The notes under the pieces: generated by a model
Seen by the model: only the letters and a program-made list of their open reading frames with translations
Databases searched by the model: none
What the model was told of the DNA's origin: nothing
Made by a program: the position numbers and the translations under genes
NCBI RefSeq assembly: GCF_034670185.1
Contig: NZ_JAXMNY010000001.1
Span: forward strand, 806,001-870,000
From: Nisaea sp.
GTDB taxonomy: Bacteria > Pseudomonadota > Alphaproteobacteria > Thalassobaculales > Thalassobaculaceae
Direction of reading: 5' to 3'
Length of the DNA: 64,000 nucleotides
In this document: positions 49,574-59,640 of the stretch, one piece after another
Layout: each line of letters opens with the position of its first letter
How positions within the stretch are numbered: position 1 is the stretch's first letter

Positions 49574-50271
49574 GCACCGCGCCGGAAGCCGGCACGTGGG
49601 CCCACTTCATTGAAACCTTTTTCAGGCCGGATCTGATCGACCAATATGCGGGTGCGATCGGTGATGGTGTCATCGTCACCTGCGAGATCGCCCTGCTTGT
49701 GGTCGTGTGCGGGCTGGCGCTGGGTATGGCGCTGGCGATCGTGCGGGCTTACCGGATAACGGCACTTTCCCTGATCATCGTCGGCGTGGTCGACCTGCTG
49801 CGGTCGCTTCCGCCCCTTGTCATCATTCTGCTGATGTATTTCGGCTTGCCGACGGTCGGTCTGACTCTCTCCGGGTTTTTTGTCCTCTGGCTGGTCCTAA
49901 CGCTGGTGCTCGCAGCCTTTGCAGAGGAGATTTTCTGGGCCGGTATTCTCTCTGTTCGCAAGGGGCAATGGGAAGCGGCACGGTCGACCGGACTCGGGTT
50001 CAATCAGTGCCTGATCTATGTGGTCGTACCCCAGGCCATCCGCATGACGGTCGCGCCGCTCACAAACCGGACAATCGCAATCACCAAGAATACGGCCCTT
50101 GGTACCGTTATCGGGGTTGGAGAGATCCTGAACGAGGCATCGACGGCGCAATCCTTCTCCGGCAGCGCGACGCCGCTGATGATGGGGGCGATTGCCTACA
50201 TTCTGCTTTTCATTCCGGTTGTTATCGTCGGTCGATGGATCGAGACGCGGTTCCAGTGGAGGCGTGCCTGA
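49570..50271 (+). CDS. Amino acid ABC permease (HisM/GlnP type), first
   Basis: 233 residues, about five membrane helices. The permease domain includes VVDLLRSLPPLVIILLMYFG and the EAA-like loop RKGQWEAARSTGLGFNQCLI, and QAIRMTVAPLTNRTIAITKN fits the HEQ/PAAT family. It starts inside the ATPase stop and ends 1 bp before the second permease ATG, so the three genes are translationally linked. Confidence 0.9.
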   Translation: MSTAPEAGTWAHFIETFFRPDLIDQYAGAIGDGVIVTCEIALLVVVCGLALGMALAIVRAYRITALSLIIVGVVDLLRSLPPLVIILLMYFGLPTVGLTLSGFFVLWLVLTLVLAAFAEEIFWAGILSVRKGQWEAARSTGLGFNQCLIYVVVPQAIRMTVAPLTNRTIAITKNTALGTVIGVGEILNEASTAQSFSGSATPLMMGAIAYILLFIPVVIVGRWIETRFQWRRA

Positions 50272-50272
50272 C

Positions 50273-50938
50273 ATGGATTTGCTGATTTTCAACTTCTTCA
50301 ATTTCGAGATCATGGCGGAAGCCTTTCCGCTGCTGCTGCGCGGTGTCGGTCAGACCCTTCTGCTCTGCCTGGCGGTGATCCCGCTCGGGTTACTTGGAGG
50401 CCTGGTCGTCGCTCTTGCTGCCCGCACCCGGAGACGGGTGCTGCGGTATGCGGTTATTGCGTTCATCGATCTGTTTCGCGCGGTTCCGCCGCTTGTGCTG
50501 CTGATCTTCGTCTATGCCGGATTGCCATTTGCGGGCATTGATATCTCGCCTTTCGCCGCAGTGTGCATCGCCTTCCTGCTGAACAACTCGGCCTACTTCG
50601 CGGAAATCTTCCGTGCCGGCATCGAGAGTATCGGTGCCGGGCAAACGGAGGCAGCGCGGTCAACCGGGCTGGGACCGTTGCAGACCATGGCTTACGTGGT
50701 GCTGCCGCAGGCGACACGGAACGTGCTTCCGGATCTGCTCAGCAACAGCATTGAGGTCGTGAAACTGACATCGATCGCCAGTGTCGTCTCGTTTCAGGAA
50801 TTGCTGTATTCGGCCGATATGGCGCGGTCCCTGACCTACAATTCCTCACCACTCGTCATGGCAGCTGCGATGTATCTGGTGATCCTTTGGCCGGTGGTTC
50901 GTATTCTCAGCCGGATGGAGCATCGGGTCGGTCAATAA
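50273..50938 (+). CDS. Amino acid ABC permease (HisQ/GlnP type), second
   Basis: 221 residues from ATG at 50273, which immediately follows the first permease's stop; an earlier in-frame start would overlap it by 80 bp. It contains IDLFRAVPPLVLLIFVYAGL, the EAA-like GAGQTEAARSTGLGPLQTMA and QATRNVLPDLLSNSIEVVKL. It forms a heterodimeric channel with the first permease. It ends 28 bp before the convergent regulator stop. Confidence 0.9.
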   Translation: MDLLIFNFFNFEIMAEAFPLLLRGVGQTLLLCLAVIPLGLLGGLVVALAARTRRRVLRYAVIAFIDLFRAVPPLVLLIFVYAGLPFAGIDISPFAAVCIAFLLNNSAYFAEIFRAGIESIGAGQTEAARSTGLGPLQTMAYVVLPQATRNVLPDLLSNSIEVVKLTSIASVVSFQELLYSADMARSLTYNSSPLVMAAAMYLVILWPVVRILSRMEHRVGQ

Positions 50939-50966
50939 GACCGGGTCTCGTTCCTGGAGCGTTTTA

Positions 50967-53057
50967 TCAGCGGGTCGTGAGACCGGCGCGCTCGAGGCAA
51001 TGTTTCATATGGAAATAGTCTGCTGGATTGCGAAAGGGCTGTACCGACAGGAACCAGCGCGAAATGTCGCCGGGCAGAGGAGGTACATCGCCGGTCCAGT
51101 TCTCGCGTGCCGTGGCGAGGAACCTCCGGGCTTCGCGCTCCGCCGCGCGGTCGTTACTGAGTTGGGCAAAGGCCACGGCTGACCAGGCCTGAGGATAAAA
51201 TGCGCCCTCGTTTGCTTTTGCCGCCGCCCAGAGTGTTCCCGGATAATCTCGGCAAATGAAACGGCAGGCCGCTTCAATGGACCAGTGTAGCGACTGGTAG
51301 ACGAAGCCGGATTCCTGCAGATGATCCAGCCGGCGCAGAGCCTCTTCGGTTTCTCCGCAATAGGCCAGGCCCAGGGCTGAGGAAACGGCGACGCCAATAT
51401 CGTTCTCATTGAGGGTTTCGGCGATGCCGAAGCAGAGGGCGGCCCGTTCGAATTCCCCGGCCAGGATATTGGCCCAGCCGGAGGCCTGGTAACTCTTTGC
51501 GTCTCTTGGGCCAAGTTCTACCGAGCGTTTTGCATGGTCGAGAGCCAAAACCGAGAGGCCAGGCTCGTCCCGGAATCCAGGATAAACGAACCGCTTCAGA
51601 CTGGCGCAGAATGAAAGACTGGAATGTCCTGGTGCGAAGTCTGGCTGGTCCTGGAGCACCGACGTAAAGATTTCCTCGGCCTCGGCCCAGCCGGTCGGGG
51701 CCCAGAGATGAACCAGCCGGCGGCCTTGCATCCATCTGTCGAAGACGGGGGGGGACTGGCTCGGCTCCTCGCGTTTGGCGGGCAGCCGGTGGGTCGCGAC
51801 ATGGGTATTGATGGCTATGGCGAGCTTCTGAACGAGCTGCCGGAGCGTCCGCGGCCAGGTATCCAGGCTTGCCGGGTTTTCTTCGCTCCAGAGTATGGTG
51901 TCATTGCTGGCGTCACGGACCGAAATCACGACATAGAGAATTGTATCTTTAACGTAGGTATCGCCCGAAATTCTGAAGACCGGACTCGTCGGAAGCACAA
52001 CTCTCTGGCGCTCTGCGCGTTCGCCATCGAGCACCAGCCATTCCCTGAATTTGAGGAGACTGGACATGAATTGGTGCCGGAAAGCGCGGGCCATGAATTT
52101 CAGTGGGTCTGGAACGCCTGCATAACTGAATGATTCGACAATCAGACGCGGACTTCCCGACGGGTCGGGCCTGGATGATCTGGCGTCAGGTTTACCGTCC
52201 GTCTCGTCCGCACCGCTCTTGATCAGCGCGACGAGCGCTTTGGTTTCGTCTGACGGCTCCATGTCATAGTCGTTCTCAAGCAGCGACCAGAGGCGGTTGT
52301 AGCGCTTCAGGGCAGAGCCGATGTCTCCCGCATGGACATGCTGCAGCATCAGCTCCCGGCACGCGCCTTCATGGGTCGGGTCGAGATTGGAGAGGGCGAG
52401 GGCTGCGTTCTTCGTCATCTGAGTGGCGTCATGGCCTGAGCCACGGGAGGGTTGAGCCAATCGAAGCTCCAGGCTGGCAACCAGACGATCATTCAGATTT
52501 TGTCTTTGCGTAAGCACCCAGGAGTTAAATGCCTCGTCCAGGTCCTCGAAGCCGAGGAGCAACGAGGCTGATATGTCGGAACGTTGCAGCAGGATGGGAT
52601 GAACCGGCGCATCGGCGTCATTTTCCAGAACCGCCCATAGGTCGGTTTCGAACGTCCGTTTGTTGAGGCGGACCTCGCTCCGCGTCGCGTCAATACCAAC
52701 GATTCCGACGGCGTCGAAATACTGGTTGAGTCTCCGGAGGGCCTGTCTCAGTGACGCGCGCGCAAGGTCTTCTGTCGCACCGCTCCAGAGGAGGCCGGCA
52801 ATGCTCTCTCTGGTCGCTTTTTGAGATGGCAGGAGCATGAGATAGGCGAGAATTGCCTGCGCCTTTCGGCTCGGCAAATACACTTTCCCGCCAGGCGCTT
52901 CGATCAGAAAACCGCCAAGAAGGCTGACTTTGATCAGATCTGAAGGCGGGCCTGCTTTCGGGTAGGCAGAAGCACTGCCGACAGGCTTGGACTGTTCCGT
53001 CGAATGATAGGGAGCGTCGACCATGTTACCCGAGAGTGCATCATCTTGTTTGATCAT
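50967..53057 (-). CDS. BTAD-domain transcriptional regulator with C-terminal TPR region
   Basis: 696 residues from the ATG at 53055-53057 (AGAAGG upstream); a GTG at 53078 is an alternative. After a variable N-terminus comes an OmpR-like winged-helix domain (VSLLGGFLIEAPGGKVYLPS, RKAQAILAYLMLLPSQKATR) and a bacterial transcriptional activation domain (LDPTHEGACRELMLQHVHAG, then ALKRYNRLWSLLENDYDMEP), together a SARP/AfsR-like head. A middle region follows (FRISGDTYVKDTILYVVISV), and the C-terminal 250 residues are TPR-like helices (AKSYQASGWANILAGEFERA). No receiver or kinase domain is seen. The middle part resembles TolB-like domains of adenylate-cyclase-type regulators. The target genes are unknown. 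Confidence 0.82.
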   Translation of the reverse strand: MIKQDDALSGNMVDAPYHSTEQSKPVGSASAYPKAGPPSDLIKVSLLGGFLIEAPGGKVYLPSRKAQAILAYLMLLPSQKATRESIAGLLWSGATEDLARASLRQALRRLNQYFDAVGIVGIDATRSEVRLNKRTFETDLWAVLENDADAPVHPILLQRSDISASLLLGFEDLDEAFNSWVLTQRQNLNDRLVASLELRLAQPSRGSGHDATQMTKNAALALSNLDPTHEGACRELMLQHVHAGDIGSALKRYNRLWSLLENDYDMEPSDETKALVALIKSGADETDGKPDARSSRPDPSGSPRLIVESFSYAGVPDPLKFMARAFRHQFMSSLLKFREWLVLDGERAERQRVVLPTSPVFRISGDTYVKDTILYVVISVRDASNDTILWSEENPASLDTWPRTLRQLVQKLAIAINTHVATHRLPAKREEPSQSPPVFDRWMQGRRLVHLWAPTGWAEAEEIFTSVLQDQPDFAPGHSSLSFCASLKRFVYPGFRDEPGLSVLALDHAKRSVELGPRDAKSYQASGWANILAGEFERAALCFGIAETLNENDIGVAVSSALGLAYCGETEEALRRLDHLQESGFVYQSLHWSIEAACRFICRDYPGTLWAAAKANEGAFYPQAWSAVAFAQLSNDRAAEREARRFLATARENWTGDVPPLPGDISRWFLSVQPFRNPADYFHMKHCLERAGLTTR

Positions 53058-53236
53058 ACAGGACAGACCTTCTGACACGCTACCCAGAGAACGAAGCGTA
53101 AGTCAGAGTCCTGCCGGATCATCCGAAAAACAATGCCCAATCAAAGGCCCCGACGCCAGTTAATCAGAATGAAGGCTGTTGTTCTTTCCGCTCTTTCCTC
53201 TCTTGAGGGGGACGGGGCCGTAAGACTGCAATTAAT

Positions 53237-53263
53237 CGGTCATCAGGGTGTCATTCATGACCG
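53237..53263. promoter_or_regulatory. Inverted repeat in the BTAD regulator/acyltransferase divergent region
   Basis: CGGTCAT (53237-53243) and ATGACCG (53257-53263) are exact complements 13 bp apart, with extra TCAT copies inside. It lies 37 bp before the acyltransferase start. It could be an operator for the divergent BTAD regulator or a leader hairpin; sequence alone does not decide. Confidence 0.45.
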
Positions 53264-53299
53264 CTAACCTCCGTCTTTTGAAAAAAAGCGCGGTGTGAA

Positions 53300-54178
53300 A
53301 TGGTCGGAAAATCTGGGCTGAACTGGGTCCGGCAGGAGTTCGAAAAGCGGACTCCGGTCGTTTCGTACTGTAATCCCGACGATTCCCTTACCCGACAGGT
53401 GCTGATCCGTTTTGTGGAGCTGTTGAGCGGGCAGCCGCGCTTGCAGCGGATGTATGACGATTATTGCCGGAAGCACCACGATACCGATGATTTTTGGCAC
53501 TCGGCCGTCGATTATTTGAGGCTGTCCGTTCATTTTGAGCCAAACCGTCTCAAAGCAATTCCGGCGAAAGGCCCACTGATCGTTGTTGCCAACCACCCGT
53601 TCGGTGTGCTCGACGGCATTGCCGTCGGCCATATCACGTCGCTTGTTCGCAAGGATTTCAAGCTCCTGGCGCATGCCGCGCTCGGGCGCGCGGAGCCGCT
53701 GCGGCCCTATTTGATCCCGATCGAGTTTGACGGGGCTTCAAGTGCGGTGCGCAGCAATGTCGAATCGAAGCGCAAAGCCCTGGCCCATCTGCATGACGGC
53801 GGCGCGCTGGTGATTTTCCCGGCGGGACGCGTCTCGACGTCGGAGAAGCTGTTTGGACGGGCGACCGATGCCCCCTGGAAACTTTTTGCGGGCAAGCTTA
53901 TCGCGCAAACGGACGCGACGGTCGTTCCGATCTTCTTCGAGGGGCAGAACCGCTTCCTGTTCCATCTGGTAAGCCGGTTCAGTGAGGCTCTCCGCGAGGC
54001 CCTGCTGATGAATGAGGTAGCGCGCCGGATAGGCGACGATCTGCAGGCACACATAGGTACACCGGTCCGGTCTTCGGAGATTTCTTCCGGGAACGACCGG
54101 CAAGCGTTGCTCGATCATTTGCGCGACATGGTCTATGCGCTCGATCCCGCGCCTCTGAAACCACTCGCAGCAGTTTGA
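53300..54178 (+). CDS. Lysophospholipid acyltransferase family protein (hemolysin-like)
   Basis: 292 residues, a PlsC-like acyltransferase domain from about residue 85 to 250. Active-site block I is VVANHPFGVLDG (His99, Asp105), the NHPFG form with five residues between His and Asp that is typical of the hemolysin/OlsA-like subgroup. Block III is VIFPAGRVSTSEK near 180 and block IV VVPIFFEGQNR near 220. It probably acylates a lysolipid (lysophosphatidate, lyso-ornithine lipid or similar) at the inner membrane. No OlsB partner is adjacent. It ends 10 bp before the convergent ROK regulator gene. Confidence 0.87.
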   Translation: MVGKSGLNWVRQEFEKRTPVVSYCNPDDSLTRQVLIRFVELLSGQPRLQRMYDDYCRKHHDTDDFWHSAVDYLRLSVHFEPNRLKAIPAKGPLIVVANHPFGVLDGIAVGHITSLVRKDFKLLAHAALGRAEPLRPYLIPIEFDGASSAVRSNVESKRKALAHLHDGGALVIFPAGRVSTSEKLFGRATDAPWKLFAGKLIAQTDATVVPIFFEGQNRFLFHLVSRFSEALREALLMNEVARRIGDDLQAHIGTPVRSSEISSGNDRQALLDHLRDMVYALDPAPLKPLAAV

Positions 54179-54188
54179 TCTGCAGATA

Positions 54189-55429
54189 TCAGATCAGGGT
54201 TTCTTCCAGCACCAGCGCTGCGGCGCCGTGCGCCCAGACCTCGTCACCGCCGGAATTGACCCGCAGATCGACTTTGGTTTGCGCTCCAAGCAATGTGTTC
54301 GACTCCATCGCGTCGGTGAGCGCTGTAAAAAACGCCTTGGCCGAGCGGGAGCGGGCGCCCGAAAGCACGACAACCGGTGGGTCCAGCACGTCCACGAGGT
54401 TGGCAATACCGGTGCCGAGCATGGTTCCCGCGCGTTTGAAAATGGACGTCACGGCTGGCGAGCCTTCGTCGGACAGCTTGATGAGGTGCTCCATCCGGTC
54501 CTGCAAGGCGAATGGATCGTCGATATCGGTTGTCGACCCCAAGACGTTCGCTTCACGTGCGATGGCGTAATCCGAGGCATAGGCTTCGATGCATCCGCGC
54601 TGGCCACAGCGGCATAGAGCGCCGCCAACGACAATCTTCGTATGTCCGAATTCAGCTCCGAAGCCGCGGGCACCTCGGTAGAGCTTTTCGTCGACGACCA
54701 GCCCCATGCCGATGCCATGCTCGACCGTGACAACGAGAAAGGTCGGGAACTGCCGTCCGACTCCGAACCATTTCTCGGCGAGAGCCGTCATGTTGGCGTC
54801 GTTGTCGATAAAGGTTCGAAATCCGGCTTTCTGCTCGACAATTTCCCGGAAAGGAACGTCGGGCCGGGAGAAGACCGGCGCCCATCTGACCATTCCAGAC
54901 GGGTACTCTACATATCCAGGAACGCCAATGCCGACGCCGAGAACCAGCTCCGGATCGATTCCGGCATCGTCGATAACCTCCCGGATCTGAGTCATGCAGA
55001 TTTCTGCGATGCGTTCCGGCGCGTCGCGGTTTGCCCGCATGGGAACGATCTTCGCCCCCAGAATTTCTCCGGAGAGGTTCGTCAGGGAGATTGAGGCCTG
55101 GTGCATCGAGATCTTGATGCCCACGGCGAAACCGGCTTCCGGGTTCAGCTCCAGTCGTGTGCGGGGGCGTCCGCGCGATGAGCCGTTTCTGTCCGCCGTG
55201 GCTATTTCCTCGCGGATCACGCCATCCTCGATCAGCTCCGAGGTGATGACCGTGACTGTCGCTGGGCTGATGCCGACATGCTTGGCGATCTCGATCCGCG
55301 CCGCGGCCTGATGCCGGCGGAGGCAGTCGACAATTGCTTTTCTGTTTTGCGCCCGGACCGGATCGGAGATGTGCCGTCCGAGCCGGCGGTCATGCTGGTT
55401 CATGGCACAGGAGGCTGACTTTGACAGCA

Positions 55430-55430
<1 letters not shown>
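54189..55430 (-). CDS. ROK family transcriptional regulator (XylR/NagC type)
   Basis: 413 residues. The N-terminal winged HTH (ARIEIAKHVGISPATVTVIT) precedes a ROK sugar-kinase-like domain with VEHGIGMGLVVDEKLYRGAR and the zinc motif CRCGQRGCIEAY. ATP-binding and catalytic details look relaxed, as in ROK repressors. The ATG overlaps the TAA stop of the ABC ATPase gene (TAATG), so it is translationally coupled as the last gene of the xylose importer operon. It is the likely D-xylose-responsive repressor of xylFHG and the divergent dehydrogenase. Confidence 0.9.
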
Positions 55431-56206
<776 letters not shown>

Positions 56207-56211
56207 GGCGT

Positions 56212-57552
56212 TCACTCCCCGATCCGGCGGCGGTAGACCTGATCGACCCAGACCGCGAGAATAAGTACAAAGCCGATGACAATGGATTGCAGCGACGTGT
56301 TGGTGCCGATCAGGGCCATCCCGCTTTGCAGGCTTTGCATGACGAGCGCACCGAGGATTGCCCCATAGATCGTGCCGATGCCCCCGGCGAGGGATGTGCC
56401 GCCGATCACGGCGGCGGCAATGACGCGCAGCTCGTCAAGCGTGCCGAGATCATTGGCCGCCGATTGCAGCCGCGCGGAAGCGATGACAGCCGAGATGGCA
56501 CACAGCCCGCCCATCAATGTGAAAATGTAGAGGGTCATGCGGCGGGTATCGATGCCTGAGAGTTCCGCCGCTTGCGGGTTACCGCCGATGGCAAACACAT
56601 AGCGCCCGAACTTTGTGCGCCGGGCGACGATGGTCATCGCGATTGCGATCAGGGCAACGATGACAACCGGAATAGCGATCCCGTGCATCAGCTCCAAACC
56701 GCCCTCTGGGATTTCCCAGCCCTTTGCTTCAGCCAGCCGCTTGGCGGCGCGGGCAGGGACCGGATAGGCATTCATAGCGGCGACGAACCCGAAGATGGCC
56801 AATGTCAGCACGCCGATATTCAGCCAGTCAGCCCAGAGCGGTTTCAGCGGGAAATCGAAGAGCTGGCGCCTGCGCCGCCCTCTCAGGATTCCGTAGATTA
56901 CCAGCGCGGCCATGATCGCTCCGAATATCCAGCTGGCAGTCTCGCCCATGGTACCGGCGACACCGCCGCCGAACAGGATGAAGGTCGAATCCAGCGGAGC
57001 CACAGTGCGGCCGGTCGTGACCCACCATGCGGCGCCGCGCCAGATCAGCAGTCCGCCGAGCGTGACGATGAAAGCGGGCACGGCAAGGTATCCGATCACA
57101 TAACCCTGAAGGCCGCCGATCAGAAGCCCGAGGCAGAGCCCGACAAGGATCGTGATGATCCAGTTTGCCGGATGATTGAAGCCCAGGAACTCCGGCAGGA
57201 CTTCGGTCTGGACGACCCCCATGACCATAGCGATGACGCCGAGAACGGAGCCGACGGAGAGGTCGATATGGCGCGTCACGATAACGAACACCATGCCGGT
57301 CGCCATGACCGCGACCGATGCTGTCTGGACGGAAAGATTGAAGAGGTTGCGCGGGGTAATGAACCGCCCGCCAGTCAGCAGATCCAGCACAATCCAGATG
57401 AGCAGGAGGGCACCGACCATGCCGAGCAGGCGAAGGTCGAGTTCCATTGTGCGCACCATACCGGTGATGCCGCCGCTGGTTCCGGAGGATGCCGGCGTCT
57501 TGGATTGTTCCGTGTCAGAGAGTGATTGAACGCGGTCGCCCATCCAGCCCAT
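56212..57552 (-). CDS. xylH: Xylose ABC importer permease
   Basis: 446 residues, ten or more membrane helices, in the long form typical of XylH (RbsC-type permeases are about 320). It contains TGMVFVIVTRHIDLSVGSVL near residue 80, GGNPQAAELSGIDTRRMTLY near 335 and VIGGTSLAGGIGTIYGAILG near 390. It follows the binding-protein gene by 60 bp, with a T-rich hairpin in the gap, and overlaps the GTG alternative start of the ATPase gene. Confidence 0.88.
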   Translation of the reverse strand: MGWMGDRVQSLSDTEQSKTPASSGTSGGITGMVRTMELDLRLLGMVGALLLIWIVLDLLTGGRFITPRNLFNLSVQTASVAVMATGMVFVIVTRHIDLSVGSVLGVIAMVMGVVQTEVLPEFLGFNHPANWIITILVGLCLGLLIGGLQGYVIGYLAVPAFIVTLGGLLIWRGAAWWVTTGRTVAPLDSTFILFGGGVAGTMGETASWIFGAIMAALVIYGILRGRRRRQLFDFPLKPLWADWLNIGVLTLAIFGFVAAMNAYPVPARAAKRLAEAKGWEIPEGGLELMHGIAIPVVIVALIAIAMTIVARRTKFGRYVFAIGGNPQAAELSGIDTRRMTLYIFTLMGGLCAISAVIASARLQSAANDLGTLDELRVIAAAVIGGTSLAGGIGTIYGAILGALVMQSLQSGMALIGTNTSLQSIVIGFVLILAVWVDQVYRRRIGE

Positions 57553-57559
57553 CCAGTTC

Positions 57560-57594
57560 GTAAAGAAGAAAAGACCGGCACCTGGTGGTGCCGG
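57560..57594 (-). terminator. Terminator-like hairpin between xylF and xylH
   Basis: CCGGCACC (57575-57582) and GGTGCCGG (57587-57594) form an exact 8-bp stem with a 4-base loop. The minus-strand tail is TCTTTTCTTCTTT. It is placed right after the binding-protein gene and so probably allows partial termination, raising xylF relative to xylHG. Confidence 0.78.
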
Positions 57595-57612
57595 CCAGTG
57601 GACAGGGTTGAA

Positions 57613-58662
57613 TCAGTTGCAGGCGGCAACCGGGCCGCTCTTGACGCCTTTGCAGACCACGTCTTTCGACACCCAGCCGGCATCGATCACGATATTCAGC
57701 TTGTCCCGGGTGATCGGCACAGGCGCAAGGAAGAGCGAATTCAGGGTCTTTCCGTTCGGGCTCGTCCATTGCACTGCGCCCGAAACCTTCGAGGCGTCCT
57801 CGCCCTTGGCAAGTTCCACGGCGATCTCAGCGGCGCGCTTGCCGAGTTCGCGCGCGTCTTTCCAGACCGAAACCGTTTGCGTTCCGAGCGCAACGCGGTT
57901 GAGAGCCGCGTGGTCGCCGTCCTGGCCGGAAACGGGAATGCCATCAAGGCCCTGCGCCGTCAGCGCGGCGACAACACCGCCAGCAGTGCCGTCGTTGGAC
58001 GCGACCACAGCATCGACCTTGTTGTCATTCGCGGTGAGGATCTGCTCCATGTTGCGCTGGGCGTTCGCCGGCAGCCAGCCGTCGGTATACTGATTTCCGA
58101 CAACCTTGATGTCGCCTTTGTCGATCGCGGCTTTCAGGACTTCGATCTGGCCGTCATGCAGGAAGTCCGCGTTCGGGTCCTGCGGGCTTCCCTTGATGAA
58201 GACAAAGTTGCCCTTCGGCTGAGACGCATACACCGCGCGGGCCTGCATGCGCCCGACCTCGATATTGTCGAATGTGATGTAGAATGCGTCCGGGTCATCG
58301 ATCAGGCGATCGTAACCGACCACCGGTATGCCTTCGGCTGCCGCTTTCCTGATCGCTGGTGTCACGGCGGAAGCGTCCTGAGCCAGGATGATCAGGGCAT
58401 TGGCGCCGCGGGCGATCAGGCTTTCAACGTCGGAGAGCTGCTTGGCCGTCGAGCTCTGCGCGTCCGTGCTGATATATTCGGCACCGGCCATGTCGAGCGC
58501 ACCCTTAATCGCCGCCTCGTCGGTTTTCCAGCGTTCTTCCTGGAAGTTTGACCAACTGACGCCGACAACAAGGTCGGCTGCATTGACGGGCTGAGTTGCA
58601 GCGATCATTCCGCCGAGAACCAGTGTCCCGAAAGCAACTATCTTGGGGAAACGTACCCTCAT
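57613..58662 (-). CDS. xylF: D-xylose-binding periplasmic protein
   Basis: 349 residues. The signal peptide MRVRFPKIVAFGTLVLGGMI ends near VNAADL. The mature protein closely follows XylF: SWSNFQEERWKTDEAAIKGA, VVGYDRLIDDPDAFYITFDN, KGSPQDPNADFLHDGQIEVL, and DAVVASNDGTAGGVVAAL, which holds ligand-contacting Asn-Asp. It delivers D-xylose to XylGH. ATG at 58660-58662 follows AAGGGAGGAA, a very strong site. First gene of the operon, divergent from the SDR gene. Confidence 0.92.
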   Translation of the reverse strand: MRVRFPKIVAFGTLVLGGMIAATQPVNAADLVVGVSWSNFQEERWKTDEAAIKGALDMAGAEYISTDAQSSTAKQLSDVESLIARGANALIILAQDASAVTPAIRKAAAEGIPVVGYDRLIDDPDAFYITFDNIEVGRMQARAVYASQPKGNFVFIKGSPQDPNADFLHDGQIEVLKAAIDKGDIKVVGNQYTDGWLPANAQRNMEQILTANDNKVDAVVASNDGTAGGVVAALTAQGLDGIPVSGQDGDHAALNRVALGTQTVSVWKDARELGKRAAEIAVELAKGEDASKVSGAVQWTSPNGKTLNSLFLAPVPITRDKLNIVIDAGWVSKDVVCKGVKSGPVAACN

Positions 58663-58707
58663 TTTTATTCCTCCCTTATGAGATGGCTTTAACTCGCCAT
58701 TTAATTT

Positions 58708-58726
58708 ATTTTTATGATCAAAAAAT
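58708..58726. promoter_or_regulatory. Candidate ROK/XylR operator
   Basis: ATTTTT-ATGATC-AAAAAAT forms an AT-rich inverted repeat in the divergent xylF/SDR promoter region, 46 bp upstream of xylF. ROK repressors of sugar operons often bind AT-rich palindromes with such T/A tracts. The site is visible; binding is inferred. Confidence 0.45.
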
Positions 58727-58851
58727 ATGTTGCCGCAAGCCTTTTTCACCGTCAATAATTTACTGACCGGGGCCGTTTCTTTTAGTGTCCTTAAGCTGCA
58801 TGACTGCCTTCTGGTCTTGTCGAGAGGGTGGCTTGATGAGGAGCTGTTGAG

Positions 58852-59622
58852 ATGACCGCATATCAGACACGTTATCCGGATCTGGAAGGGCAGGCGGTCT
58901 TTGTCAGCGGCGGCGCGACGGGGATCGGCGCGGCAATCGTCGAAGCGTTTTCCGTGCAGGGCGCACACACCTATTTCGTTGATATCGATGTCGAGGCTGC
59001 TGAAGAACTGATGCACCACCTGGCCGGGAAAACGGGGAATGTGCCCTTTTTTCACCGCTGCGATGTGACCGACACGGCAGAATTGAAAAGCGCGATCACC
59101 CGGGCTGCAGATGCGACAGGCTCACTCTGCGCGCTGGTCAATAATGCCGCTAACGACAAGCGCTTCATTGCGGAAGAGGTAACGGAGGAGGATTGGGAGG
59201 CAATCGTTGCGGTAAACCTGAAGCATCAGTTTTTTGCCGCACAGGCAGCCTACGGGATCATGTCCGGAAATGGCGGAGGATCGATCATCAATTTTGGCTC
59301 GATCGCACCGACTCAAGGCGTGAAGAACCTGGCAGTCTATTCCTCCTGCAAGGCCGCGGCTTTCGGTCTGACACGCTCCCTCGCGCGCGACTTCGGTGAA
59401 GCGGGCGTCCGCGTCAACTCGGTCGTGCCGGGCGCCATCCTGACCGAGCGCCAGCTTCGGGACTGGATCGACGAAGAGACCAAGCGCGATATAATCGCCC
59501 GCCAGTGCATCAAGCGTCCCATGCAGGCGGACGATGTTGCCGAGATGGTGCTGTTCCTGGCCTCGAACGCATCACGCGGATGCACCGGCCAGGAATTCAA
59601 GGTCGACGGGGGGAATATATGA
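58852..59622 (+). CDS. SDR family dehydrogenase, candidate D-xylose 1-dehydrogenase
   Basis: 256-residue classical short-chain dehydrogenase. The nucleotide loop is VFVSGGATGIGAAIVEAF (residues 17-34), the NNAA motif is at 98-101, and the catalytic triad is Ser150 in INFGSIAP and Tyr163/Lys167 in YSSCKAA. C-terminal GCTGQEFKVDGGNI is standard. It is divergent from xylF and shares its promoter region. In alphaproteobacteria xylose is often oxidised to xylonolactone by an SDR, so that role is the best guess; the sequence alone cannot exclude another sugar. GAGGAG ribosome-binding site. Confidence 0.85.
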   Translation: MTAYQTRYPDLEGQAVFVSGGATGIGAAIVEAFSVQGAHTYFVDIDVEAAEELMHHLAGKTGNVPFFHRCDVTDTAELKSAITRAADATGSLCALVNNAANDKRFIAEEVTEEDWEAIVAVNLKHQFFAAQAAYGIMSGNGGGSIINFGSIAPTQGVKNLAVYSSCKAAAFGLTRSLARDFGEAGVRVNSVVPGAILTERQLRDWIDEETKRDIIARQCIKRPMQADDVAEMVLFLASNASRGCTGQEFKVDGGNI

Positions 59623-59640
59623 CGCTGACAACCACGCGGC

